A stretch of 32,102 nucleotides of DNA, from contig JAFUOQ010000001.1 in NCBI GenBank assembly GCA_017472695.1, positions 1 through 32,102 of the forward strand, read 5' to 3'. Below are positions 22,229 through 30,601 of this stretch, in pieces; position 1 is the first letter of the stretch, and each line of letters starts with the position of its first letter. The position numbers and the translations under genes are program-made. Origin of the DNA: Clostridia bacterium (lineage in GTDB: Bacteria; Bacillota; Clostridia; Oscillospirales; CAG-272). The notes beneath the pieces are model-generated. The model did no database searches, was not told the DNA's origin, and saw only the letters and a program-made list of their open reading frames with translations.

Positions 22229-23058
22229 GAAAAATATATTATGCGTTAAAATATGTTTGCATTGCAGCTCTTGTAATATCACTTGTGGCATTATTGGCAG
22301 TTGTAGCATATGTACTCATTAATGGGTTAGATAAACTATCGTTTCACCTTGTTTTTGGCGAATACGACCCTAATATGCCCACGCTCTTACCTGCGCTTGT
22401 GGGAACTCTTCAATTGATTGGTGTAGCGGCAATTATTGCAATCCCAATCGGTGTTGCAAGTGCTATTTTTCTTGTTGAATATACGAACAATAAGGGAAAG
22501 TTTGTCAAGATCGTGCAGGTTGCTGCCGAAACACTAGCAGGTATTCCGAGCATCGTTTACGGTCTGTTCGGCTATCTGATCTTTGTTGTTGCTTTCGGCT
22601 GGGGATATTCCATTATCGGCGGCGGTATCACGCTTGCCATTATGATATTGCCTACCATCGTAAGATCTACGCAGGAGAGCTTACTTTCGGTACAAGGTGG
22701 ACTTCGTGAAGGAGCGTATGCGCTTGGAACGAGCAAGGTACGCACGATTTTTAGAATCGTTCTTCCTTCTGCCGCAGGCGGTATCGTTACTGCAATCATT
22801 CTTGCCATCGGTCGAGTTGTTTCTGAAAGTGCCGTGTTGATTCTTACAATCGGTATGGTCGTCAATAAAGTTCCGGAAACCTTGATGTCACCGGGAACGA
22901 GCCTCGCACTTGACATTTACTATTTCGCAAGCCATGGTTATCCCAATGAAGCGGCGGCAACGGCAGTTGTATTGCTCGTATTCGTTATCCTTCTGAATCT
23001 CTTGGCAGGTTGGATTGGTAATATGATTAAAAAATCTACTTATGGAGATGCAAAATGA
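22225..23058 (+). CDS. pstA: Phosphate ABC transporter permease PstA
   Basis: The 277-residue permease forms the Pst channel with PstC. It shows an N-terminal membrane helix, [58 protein letters not shown] (EAA loop) and [18 protein letters not shown]. The ATG overlaps the pstC stop by 4 nt (ATGA), with GAGGTG upstream. Length is normal. Confidence 0.95.
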   Translation: MRKIYYALKYVCIAALVISLVALLAVVAYVLINGLDKLSFHLVFGEYDPNMPTLLPALVGTLQLIGVAAIIAIPIGVASAIFLVEYTNNKGKFVKIVQVAAETLAGIPSIVYGLFGYLIFVVAFGWGYSIIGGGITLAIMILPTIVRSTQESLLSVQGGLREGAYALGTSKVRTIFRIVLPSAAGGIVTAIILAIGRVVSESAVLILTIGMVVNKVPETLMSPGTSLALDIYYFASHGYPNEAAATAVVLLVFVILLNLLAGWIGNMIKKSTYGDAK

Positions 23059-23825
23059 ATGAATTTATAGGCAGTATGAATATCACCGCCAAGGGGTGCA
23101 ACCTTTATTACGGTGATTTTCACGCTTTGAAAGATATAAATATAGAAATACCTGAAAAGCAGGTTACGGCTTTGATCGGACCTTCGGGATGTGGAAAGTC
23201 TACATTTCTTAAGATTTTTAACAGAATGAATGACCTTGTGGAAGGATGTCGCATTGAAGGTGAATATCACATCGGTGGCATTGACATTTTCGACAAGGAA
23301 ACCGACGTAAACATTCTTCGAAAGAACGTCGGTATGGTGTTCCAGAAGCCCAATCCGTTCCCAATGAGCATTTACGATAATATTGCATTCGCTCCGAGAA
23401 CCTTTGGCATTACGAAGAAGAGTAAGCTTGATGAGATCGTAGAGCAGTCGCTTCGCCGTGCGAGCATTTGGGACGAGGTCAAGGACAGACTTCGTAAGAA
23501 CGCTCTCGGCATGAGTGGTGGTCAGCAGCAAAGACTCTGTATCGCACGTTCTCTTGCGGCAAGTCCAAAGGTTTTGCTTATGGATGAGCCTACCTCGGCA
23601 CTTGATCCCATTTCTACAGGTAAGATTGAGGAGCTGATGGAGGAACTCAAAAAGGATTTGACCATAGTTATAGTTACGCACAATATGCAGCAGGCAACTA
23701 GAATTGCCGATAAGACCGCATTCTTCCTACTCGGTGAGCTTGTAGAATACGGCAACACCGACGATATCTTCACATCTCCCCGTGACGAGCGCACCGAGCG
23801 TTATATTACGGGAAGATTCGGTTGA
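23055..23825 (+). CDS. pstB: Phosphate ABC transporter ATPase PstB
   Basis: The 256-residue ATP-binding subunit energises phosphate import on the cytoplasmic face. Walker A is GPSGCGKST near residues 42-50, followed by the Q-loop [15 protein letters not shown]. The signature is [16 protein letters not shown], Walker B is [12 protein letters not shown] and the H-loop is TIVIVTHNM. The [15 protein letters not shown] tail with a terminal arginine/tyrosine segment is typical of PstB. ATGA overlap with pstA; GGAG precedes the ATG. Confidence 0.97.
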   Translation: MNEFIGSMNITAKGCNLYYGDFHALKDINIEIPEKQVTALIGPSGCGKSTFLKIFNRMNDLVEGCRIEGEYHIGGIDIFDKETDVNILRKNVGMVFQKPNPFPMSIYDNIAFAPRTFGITKKSKLDEIVEQSLRRASIWDEVKDRLRKNALGMSGGQQQRLCIARSLAASPKVLLMDEPTSALDPISTGKIEELMEELKKDLTIVIVTHNMQQATRIADKTAFFLLGELVEYGNTDDIFTSPRDERTERYITGRFG

Positions 23826-23862
23826 TTTTGTAACGATTTTATATAATTTTAGGAGAATAGAT

Positions 23863-24516
23863 ATGTCTATCAAAAAAATATTTGAAGAAGAGCTAGCAGA
23901 CCTGAAAACACAGCTTGTAGAAATGTGTAGGTTGACCGAGCGGATGATATCTGATGCCATAACCGCGCTTGTTAACCGTGACCGTGAGCTTGGCAAAAGC
24001 ATCAGGGTTATGGATAAGAGAGTTGACGATTATGAAATGGCAATCGAAAAAAAATGTATGCGCATCCTACTCAAGCAACAGCCTGTGGCAAAGGATTTTC
24101 GTGAGGTATCTACCGCGCTGAAGATGATTACCGACATTGAACGTTTTGGAGATCAAGCCGCTGATATTGGCGATCTTGTTTACACCATGCCCGGGGATGC
24201 CTACATCAAGAAGCTCACGCACATTACCGCCATGGGAAATCTTGCGGTGAAAATGGTAAGAGAAAGCGTAAACTCATTTATCAACAACGATGAGGCACTT
24301 GCTGACGAGGTCATTTCACTTGATGATCAGATGGATGAGCTTTTTGTTACGGTCAAAACAGAGCTTATCGAGCTTATTAAAAAAGATGGAAATAATGGCG
24401 ACCAAGGCATTGAGCTGATGATGGTCGCAAAGTATTTGGAACGTATCGGTGACCACGCCGTAAACGTTGCCGAATGGACGAAATATAACGAAACGGGGGT
24501 ACATCAAAAGTTTTAA
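23863..24516 (+). CDS. phoU: Phosphate-signalling protein PhoU
   Basis: The 217-residue all-helical protein has two three-helix PhoU repeats. The metal-binding-type motifs recur as DIERFGDQAADIGD (first half) and YLERIGDHAVNVAEW (second half), the standard E-R-x-G-D pattern. PhoU links Pst transport activity to the PhoR kinase and represses the Pho response when phosphate is plentiful. The start at 23863 is chosen for its AGGAG site; the longer frame from 23782 overlaps pstB. It overlaps phoB by 1 nt (TAATG), so the signalling genes are coupled. Confidence 0.94.
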   Translation: MSIKKIFEEELADLKTQLVEMCRLTERMISDAITALVNRDRELGKSIRVMDKRVDDYEMAIEKKCMRILLKQQPVAKDFREVSTALKMITDIERFGDQAADIGDLVYTMPGDAYIKKLTHITAMGNLAVKMVRESVNSFINNDEALADEVISLDDQMDELFVTVKTELIELIKKDGNNGDQGIELMMVAKYLERIGDHAVNVAEWTKYNETGVHQKF

Positions 24517-25181
24517 TGGAAGCACTTATTTACATAGTTGAGGATGATGAAGGTATAAGAGAGCTGTACGACGGCGCTTTTGAAGGAGTGTTCGTTACAA
24601 AAATGTTTGAGAACGGACATGATTTTTTCGAGTGCTTCGAGAAGGCGCACCCAAGTCTTGTAATTCTTGATATCATGCTGCCTGATATGGACGGATACAC
24701 CATTCTCTCGAAGATTCGCGAGATTGACGAAAAGATGCCCGTCATTATTGTCAGTGCAAAATCCGATGAGATAAGTGCGGTCAAAGGGCTGAACAAGGGA
24801 GCTGACGATTATATGTCAAAGCCCTTCTCGGTGCTTGAGCTGATTGCCCGTGTAAAAACAAATCTTCGACGCGCAAATCTTTACGTAACAAATCAAAACG
24901 GCTTCATTGTCGATAAAAATGTTTATAAGATTTTCTATGAGGGAAAGGATTTAGGACTTACCTTAAAGGAATTCAAGCTTCTAAAGCTTTTGATAAGCAA
25001 AGCCGGTGTTACTGTGGAGCGCGAGGAGCTTTTCCGTGAGGTATGGGGTGACGGATTCATAGGCGAAACAAGAACTCTCGATATGCACGTAGCCCAGCTA
25101 AGAGAAAAGATCAAGGAGTGTGGAGGTGGCGATGTGATCGTAACCGTGCGTGGTATCGGCTATCGCTTTGAAATGAAATGA
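24516..25181 (+). CDS. phoB: PhoB/PhoP-type response regulator
   Basis: The 221-residue regulator has a receiver domain (acidic pair VEDDE at 8-12, phospho-acceptor Asp52 in LDIMLPDMDG, Lys in MSKPFS) and a C-terminal OmpR/PhoB winged helix (about 125-221) with EFKLLKLLISKAG, REELFREVWGD, RTLDMHVAQLREKI and VRGIGYRFE. Placed between phoU and phoR after pstSCAB, it is the phosphate-starvation activator and probably binds the 11-nt repeats before pstS. Confidence 0.92.
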   Translation: MEALIYIVEDDEGIRELYDGAFEGVFVTKMFENGHDFFECFEKAHPSLVILDIMLPDMDGYTILSKIREIDEKMPVIIVSAKSDEISAVKGLNKGADDYMSKPFSVLELIARVKTNLRRANLYVTNQNGFIVDKNVYKIFYEGKDLGLTLKEFKLLKLLISKAGVTVEREELFREVWGDGFIGETRTLDMHVAQLREKIKECGGGDVIVTVRGIGYRFEMK

Positions 25182-26896
25182 AAAAGAAGATATTTTACCG
25201 TTTCTTTGCCGTAACGCTTGTGTCGGTTCTTTTGATGTTTGTTTTCGGCGTTATAGCCGTAAACCTGAACACCAAGAACGTGGTAAGCGAACGGCTGAAG
25301 GAAGAAACCGAGCTTGCTTCTACGCTCTTGAACGACCATAGCGATTTTTCATCATTTGAGAAATACGCGGACAATCCAGAGCTTCGCATTACCGTATTTG
25401 ATCTTGACGGCAACGTTCTCTATGAGAGCGACACCACCGCCGAGCTTGATAACCACGCCGACAGAGAGGAAATTAAAAACGCTATTGCAGGCAACCCTGA
25501 TACCGTTGAGCGTTATTCCGAAACCTTCAAGTGCAATATGACCTATTATGCTACCAAGGTATCTCTTTCCGACGGTAACGAGGTCATTCTTCGTTTTGCA
25601 ATCAAGAGCAGTCAAGTCACCTCTTATATTACGGCGCTCATTCCATTTCTCATCGTTGTTCTTGTTGTTTCGCTGATCATCTCATTCATACTCTCAAATA
25701 TATTGTCAAGAAGCGTATCTTCCAAGGTAACCGAGATCGGTGAGAGTCTCAAAAGTGTGAGTGACGGAAAATATACGCCCATAAAAACCGATATGAGTGA
25801 GCCGGAGCTTTTTGCTGTTTTGAATCAAATCAACGAGCTGAACGCAAGCATTCATAGTCATATTCGTATGGCAGATGCCGAGCGTGTTAAGCTAAATACC
25901 GTGCTTGACAACGTATCACAAAGCATAATTGCGCTCGATAGGAGCAAGAGGATTGTATTTGCAAATAAAAACGCATTCACGATGTTTAACGGCTCAAGCC
26001 ACGACATCGGCAGAGATCTTGTGTTCCTGATCGAAAATCTCGAGGTCTACGAAAAAATAACGGGACATCTTGACAGCAATTATGCTTTCACCTGTACTTA
26101 CGATTCTATGGAGCTTTCGGTCGTTATCAGCAAGGTGACTGATGGCGTGATCTCCGACGATATCTGTGCAATCCTTATTGTAACGGATATTACTAAGGAA
26201 AAGCTGATAGAAAAGCAAAAGAGCGACTTCTTCTCAAACGCATCCCATGAACTCAAAACGCCTATCACCGTTCTGCAAGGCTTCTCCGAGGTTCTTATGA
26301 ACAAGGATGGAATCGACGAAGGCTCTAAAAAGCAGATTGAGCGTATTCATAAGGAGAGCCTGAGACTTGGCTCACTTATCTCGGATATGCTAACGCTTTC
26401 AAAGATTGAGAATGGTGATGTCCCCGAGAAAGCCTTGACGGAGGTTTCACTTGAAGCAATAGCAGGAGAAATCATCGCAGAACTTTCGGAGGAAATCAAA
26501 AAGAAAAGCATCAAAGCAGAGATCGTTGGTGAGGCAAAGCTTGTAGCTGATCAAAATATGATCTATGAGCTGATTGAAAATCTTGTATCCAACGCTGTCA
26601 AGTACAATAAGGACGGCGGCACTGTTACTGTTTCTGTTACAGATACCGATGCAGGCGTGTGCTTGCAGGTCAAGGATACGGGAATAGGCATTGAAAAGGA
26701 ACACTTGCCGCGCCTTTGCGAGCGCTTTTACCGTGTCGACAAATCGCACTCCAAGCGTATCGGAGGCACGGGGCTTGGTCTTGCTATTGTCAAGCATATC
26801 TGTGCTATCATTGGCGCAGAGCTTTCTATCAAAAGTGATTTTGGCATAGGCACGATGGTTACAGTAATTTTTGAAAAGAAGAATCTTTTTAATTAA
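25178..26896 (+). CDS. phoR: PhoR-type sensor histidine kinase
   Basis: The 572-residue kinase has an N-terminal membrane helix (about 6-28), an extracytoplasmic domain (about 29-150), a second membrane segment (ITALIPFLIVVLVVSLIISF) and a HAMP-like linker. A PAS-like domain follows (about 245-340). The HisKA domain carries SHELKTP with phospho-acceptor His357, and the ATPase domain shows NLVSNAVKYN, DTGIGIEKEHLPRL and GGTGLGLAIVK. ATGA overlap with phoB. The large extracytoplasmic part resembles other Gram-positive PhoR proteins, though phosphate itself is usually sensed through Pst/PhoU or wall metabolism. Confidence 0.92.
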   Translation: MKKKIFYRFFAVTLVSVLLMFVFGVIAVNLNTKNVVSERLKEETELASTLLNDHSDFSSFEKYADNPELRITVFDLDGNVLYESDTTAELDNHADREEIKNAIAGNPDTVERYSETFKCNMTYYATKVSLSDGNEVILRFAIKSSQVTSYITALIPFLIVVLVVSLIISFILSNILSRSVSSKVTEIGESLKSVSDGKYTPIKTDMSEPELFAVLNQINELNASIHSHIRMADAERVKLNTVLDNVSQSIIALDRSKRIVFANKNAFTMFNGSSHDIGRDLVFLIENLEVYEKITGHLDSNYAFTCTYDSMELSVVISKVTDGVISDDICAILIVTDITKEKLIEKQKSDFFSNASHELKTPITVLQGFSEVLMNKDGIDEGSKKQIERIHKESLRLGSLISDMLTLSKIENGDVPEKALTEVSLEAIAGEIIAELSEEIKKKSIKAEIVGEAKLVADQNMIYELIENLVSNAVKYNKDGGTVTVSVTDTDAGVCLQVKDTGIGIEKEHLPRLCERFYRVDKSHSKRIGGTGLGLAIVKHICAIIGAELSIKSDFGIGTMVTVIFEKKNLFN

Positions 26897-26903
26897 ATTA
26901 ATA

Positions 26904-26932
26904 TTGACAAATAAGAAAAAACGATGTATAAT
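26904..26932 (+). promoter_or_regulatory. Promoter of the purC-purA-purB-guaA operon
   Basis: TTGACA (26904-26909) and TATAAT (26927-26932) with 17-nt spacing, 8 nt after the phoR stop. It starts an approximately 210-nt leader before purC. Confidence 0.88.
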
Positions 26933-26941
26933 AATCTGCGT

Positions 26942-26959
26942 GAGGGCAATGGCGTCTTC
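26942..26959 (+). promoter_or_regulatory. ANTAR-type hairpin 1 in the purC leader
   Basis: GAGGGC-AATGGC-GTCTTC gives a 6-bp stem (two G-U) and a hexaloop with A1/G4. It begins 9 nt after the -10 box, in the same 5'-end position as in the nitrogen leaders. Unlike the others, I could not find a downstream partner for its loop. Confidence 0.7.
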
Positions 26960-26981
26960 CGAGCATAATCGGGCGTAGATT

Positions 26982-27019
26982 TACGGTCGGTTTTATCGGG
27001 GCGAGTTGTCCGTATTTTT
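26982..27019 (+). terminator. Candidate first attenuator in the purC leader
   Basis: TACGGTCGGTTT pairs with GAGTTGTCCGTA using several G-U pairs and one mismatch, followed by TTTTTG. It is a weaker stem than the second terminator; whether it terminates is uncertain. Confidence 0.45.
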
Positions 27020-27048
27020 GTTTTGGCAACGAAAACTAAATAAATGCA

Positions 27049-27064
27049 AAGGCAAAGGCGTCTT
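27049..27064 (+). promoter_or_regulatory. ANTAR-type hairpin 2 in the purC leader
   Basis: AAGGC-AAAGGC-GTCTT gives a 5-bp stem with an A1/G4 hexaloop, 89 nt after hairpin 1. The loop and 5' stem overlap the terminator at 27052-27098. Confidence 0.8.
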
Positions 27065-27098
27065 AATGTTTCATCGCATTAAGCACCTTTGCTTTTTT
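27052..27098 (+). terminator. Attenuator terminator before purC
   Basis: GCAAAGG (27052-27058) and CTTAATG pair with CATTAAG and CCTTTGC (to 27092), with only short bulges, followed by TTTTTT. It excludes hairpin 2. purC starts 52 nt downstream. Confidence 0.9.
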
Positions 27099-27149
27099 GT
27101 TTGTTAAGGGAATTTCAATTTTCGACTCAAAAAATGGAGGTAAAAATAT

Positions 27150-27863
27150 ATGGAAAAAAGAGAACAACTTTATGAGGGAAAAGCCAAAAAGGTCTTTGCA
27201 ACAGACAACCCCGAGCTTTTGATCGTATCCTACAAGGACGATGCCACAGCTTTCAACGGGCTCAAAAAGGGAACCATCGTCGGTAAGGGAGTCATAAACA
27301 ACAAAATGAGCAATCTTTTGATGCAGAGACTCGAAAAAGCAGGTGTTCCCACACACTATGTCAAAGAACTCAGCGACAGAGAAACGCTTGTAAAAAAGGT
27401 AACAATCGTGCCCCTTGAGGTTATTGTAAGGAACATCGCAGCAGGCTCTTTTTCAAAGAGATACGGTGTTGAGGAGGGTGTTGCTTTCGATTCTCCAACC
27501 ATTGAATTCTCTTATAAAAACGATGAACTCGGTGATCCGCTTCTTGATGAATATCACGCTTTGGCATTGCATCTTGCCACTCCCAAGGAAATTGAAACCA
27601 TCAAGAAACTCTCCTTTGCCGTAAATGAGCAGTTGAAGGCATTTTGGCGTGAGTGTGGCGTAACGCTTGTTGATTTCAAACTTGAATTTGGAAGACTCTC
27701 GGACGGGACTATCGTTCTTGCGGATGAGATCAGCCCGGATACCTGTCGCCTTTGGGACAGCAAGACGGGAGAAAAGCTTGACAAGGATCGCTTCCGTCGT
27801 GACCTTGGCGGTGTGGAAGATGCTTATGCCGAGGTAATGAAGCGATTGACGGCTCACATCTAA
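27150..27863 (+). CDS. purC: SAICAR synthetase
   Basis: The 237-residue enzyme joins aspartate to CAIR in step 8 of purine synthesis. LYEGKAKKVFATD is the N-terminal ATP-site motif. SYKDDATAFNG, IVPLEVIVRNIAAGSFSKRYG and LVDFKLEFGRL with LADEISPDTCRLWD complete the family pattern. Length is normal. GGAGG lies 8 nt before the ATG. First gene of a purine unit that contains the two aspartate-linked steps (purC, purA) and adenylosuccinate lyase, which acts in both branches. Confidence 0.97.
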   Translation: MEKREQLYEGKAKKVFATDNPELLIVSYKDDATAFNGLKKGTIVGKGVINNKMSNLLMQRLEKAGVPTHYVKELSDRETLVKKVTIVPLEVIVRNIAAGSFSKRYGVEEGVAFDSPTIEFSYKNDELGDPLLDEYHALALHLATPKEIETIKKLSFAVNEQLKAFWRECGVTLVDFKLEFGRLSDGTIVLADEISPDTCRLWDSKTGEKLDKDRFRRDLGGVEDAYAEVMKRLTAHI

Positions 27864-27889
27864 ATTTATTTTGAGGAAGGTAAATTGTT

Positions 27890-29167
27890 ATGTCAAACTG
27901 TGCAATTGTTGGAATTAACTGGGGTGATGAAGGAAAGGGAAGAATGGTCGATCTTCTCACCGAAAACTACGATGTGGTCGTCAGATATCAAGGTGGCGGC
28001 AACGCAGGTCACACCGTCATCAACAAATTTGGAAAATTTGCGTTGCATCTGCTACCATCGGGTATTTTCAGAGCAGGCGTAGTCAATATACTTGGAAACG
28101 GCGTGGCGCTTGACCCGGAAAATTTGTGGATCGAGATGCGAGATGTGATGGATAAGGGCATTTCGCTGACTCCCGACAATCTAAAAATCAGCGATAGAGC
28201 TTCGCTTCTGCTCCCTTGGCACCGTGATCTCGATGCCTTGGAGGAGGCACGGCTTGAGGATAAAAAATACGGCTCTACAAAGCAAGGCATTGCACCGTTC
28301 TATTCGGATAAATACCAGAAGAAAACAGTGCTTGCAGGCGAGCTTTTTTATCCCGAAAAATTAAGAGCGCACCTTGCGGATCTTCTTGAATGGAAAAACC
28401 TTACCTTGACAAAGGTTTACGGAGCAGAGCCTTATACGATGGAAAAGTTGGATGCGTGGATCTCTGATTTCTGCGAGAAGATCAAGCCTTACGTTTGCGA
28501 CACGGGCTCATTTTTGAAGGAAGCCCAAAAATCGGGCAAAAAGATACTATTTGAAGCACAGCTCGGAGCCTTGCGTGACCTTGACTACGGTATTTGCCCC
28601 TATACGACTTCATCCAACACGACGGCTACATACGCGCCAATCGGTTCGGGACTTCCATCCGCCAAGGTTGATGATATAGTCGGTGTCGTGAAGGCTTATT
28701 CCACCTGCGTAGGCGAGGGACCGTTCGTGTGTGAGATGTTCGGTGACGAGGCAGAGGAGCTTCGTAAAGCCGGATTTGAGTATGGGGCAAAAACAGGAAG
28801 ACCTCGCCGTGTAGGTCCCATTGATATTGTTGCAACCCACTACGGCGTCGAGGTTCAGGCAGCTACCGAGGTTGCACTCACCAAGCTTGACGTGCTTTCA
28901 TATATGGACAAGATTCCCGTATGTACCAAATACATTCTGGACGGTAAGGAAACAGATCGTTTCCCGTTCCCATTGGCACTGGAAATCGCATCTCCCAAGA
29001 TCGAATATTTTGAGGGATGGAAATGTGATATATCGGGTGTTCGAAAGTGGGAAGACCTGCCGCATGAGGCACAAGAATACGTTACGTTTATTGAAAAACA
29101 AATCGATTGTCCGATCACCTACGTTTCGGTGGGACCTGAAAGAAAAAGTATCATTATCAGAAAGTAA
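27890..29167 (+). CDS. purA: Adenylosuccinate synthetase
   Basis: The 425-residue GTP-dependent enzyme converts IMP and aspartate to adenylosuccinate, the first step to AMP. NWGDEGKGR (10-18) has catalytic Asp13, and GGGNAGHTV has catalytic His41. QGIAPFYSDKYQKK, LFEAQLGALRDLDYGICPYTTSSN, VGEGPFVCEMFG and TGRPRRVGPIDI are family blocks. The usual Gly before WGDEGKG is Asn here, a minor change. Length is normal. It lies 26 nt after purC with AGGAAGG in front. Confidence 0.96.
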   Translation: MSNCAIVGINWGDEGKGRMVDLLTENYDVVVRYQGGGNAGHTVINKFGKFALHLLPSGIFRAGVVNILGNGVALDPENLWIEMRDVMDKGISLTPDNLKISDRASLLLPWHRDLDALEEARLEDKKYGSTKQGIAPFYSDKYQKKTVLAGELFYPEKLRAHLADLLEWKNLTLTKVYGAEPYTMEKLDAWISDFCEKIKPYVCDTGSFLKEAQKSGKKILFEAQLGALRDLDYGICPYTTSSNTTATYAPIGSGLPSAKVDDIVGVVKAYSTCVGEGPFVCEMFGDEAEELRKAGFEYGAKTGRPRRVGPIDIVATHYGVEVQAATEVALTKLDVLSYMDKIPVCTKYILDGKETDRFPFPLALEIASPKIEYFEGWKCDISGVRKWEDLPHEAQEYVTFIEKQIDCPITYVSVGPERKSIIIRK

Positions 29168-29178
29168 GGAGAATAAAT

Positions 29179-30594
29179 ATGACAAACAGATACGAATCCC
29201 CTTTATCCTCGCGATACGCATCCGAATATATGTTGAACCTGTTTTCGAGCGACACACGCTATAGCACGTGGCGTCGCCTTTGGGTGTCTCTCGCAAAGGC
29301 AGAGCACGCACTTGGACTCCCTGTTACAGAGAGCCAGATAGCCGAGCTTGAAGCACATACGACAGATATAGATTATGAGTGTGTTGCTGCACGAGAAAAG
29401 GAAGTTCGACACGACGTAATGGCTCATGTCTATGCTTATGGGCAAGCTGCCCCTTCTGCCGCAGGTATCATACATCTTGGCGCTACAAGCTGTTACGTTA
29501 CCGATAACGCAGATCTCATAATTTATCGAGACGCTCTGCGCTATTTACGTGCAGAGCTGTTGGTGGTTTTAGAGAATCTTTCAAGATTTGCTGAAAAATA
29601 CAAGGCGATGCCAACGCTTGGCTATACGCATTATCAGCCCGCCCAACTCGTAACGGTTGGCAAGAGAGCAACGCTTTGGATGCAGGATTTTCTATCGGAT
29701 TTGAATGAAATAGATTTTGCTATCGAAAACATAAAGTTGCTTGGCTGTCGGGGAACGACGGGAACCGAGGCAAGCTTTGTGGAGCTCTTTGAGGGAGATA
29801 CCGCAAGGATTGACGAAATGAACCAAATGATCTGCCGTGACTTTGGCTTTGACGAATGCTTTGACGTAGCAGGGCAGACTTATCCCCGCAAGGTGGATTC
29901 AAGAATCCTAAACGCGCTTTCCTCTATCGCGCAGAGTGCGTACAGAATGGCAAACGATATTCGTTTGCTTCAGCACGACAGACAGGTGGAAGAGCCATTT
30001 GAAAAGAATCAGATCGGCTCCTCTGCAATGGCATACAAGCGTAATCCAATGAGAAGTGAACGCATTTGCTCGCTGTCTCGTTATTTGATGACGGATGCGA
30101 TGAACGCACCGATGACGGCATCGACACAGTGGCTTGAAAGAACACTTGACGATTCCGCGAATCGCCGTATTTCTATGCCCGAGGGCTTCCTTTGTGCCGA
30201 TGCGGTGATTCGCCTTTGCCAGAACGTAACCGATGGGCTGCACGTGAACGAAAAGATCGTAGAAAAAACGGTCAGGGAATATCTGCCATTTATCGCAACC
30301 GAAAATTTGATGATGGAAGCAGTCAAGCGCGGTGGCAATCGTCAAGAGATCCACGAGATCATACGCAAGTGCTCTATGGAGGCAACCGCCAAAATGAAAA
30401 ATGGTGAGGAATGCGACCTTACTGCAAGACTTGCTGCCGAGCCTACCTTTGGTATGAGTGAGGCTGAGATCAATGCGCTTCTTGAACCGAGCAAATATAT
30501 TGGCAGATGTCCAGAGCAGGTGGATGCTTTCCTTGCTAAAGTCAAGCCCTTGTTAGAGGGCGTTGACGGCTCAAGCGCCGAGATCAATCTTTGA
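29179..30594 (+). CDS. purB: Adenylosuccinate lyase
   Basis: The 471-residue member of the fumarase/aspartase superfamily removes fumarate from SAICAR and from adenylosuccinate, acting after both purC and purA. It shows [56 protein letters not shown], and the catalytic flexible loop [16 protein letters not shown]. Length is normal. AAGGAG lies 8 nt before the ATG, and the gap to purA is 11 nt. Confidence 0.96.
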   Translation: MTNRYESPLSSRYASEYMLNLFSSDTRYSTWRRLWVSLAKAEHALGLPVTESQIAELEAHTTDIDYECVAAREKEVRHDVMAHVYAYGQAAPSAAGIIHLGATSCYVTDNADLIIYRDALRYLRAELLVVLENLSRFAEKYKAMPTLGYTHYQPAQLVTVGKRATLWMQDFLSDLNEIDFAIENIKLLGCRGTTGTEASFVELFEGDTARIDEMNQMICRDFGFDECFDVAGQTYPRKVDSRILNALSSIAQSAYRMANDIRLLQHDRQVEEPFEKNQIGSSAMAYKRNPMRSERICSLSRYLMTDAMNAPMTASTQWLERTLDDSANRRISMPEGFLCADAVIRLCQNVTDGLHVNEKIVEKTVREYLPFIATENLMMEAVKRGGNRQEIHEIIRKCSMEATAKMKNGEECDLTARLAAEPTFGMSEAEINALLEPSKYIGRCPEQVDAFLAKVKPLLEGVDGSSAEINL

Positions 30595-30601
30595 GGTGCG
30601 T

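Noticed and set aside
26982..27019. Middle stem-loop of the purC leader as a second certain terminator
   Set aside because: Kept only as a candidate: the stem relies on several G-U pairs and a mismatch.
26933..27149. Purine, PRPP or other metabolite riboswitch in the purC leader
   Set aside because: None of the conserved blocks of the purine or ykkC-type classes could be found; the leader is better explained by ANTAR-type hairpins and terminators.
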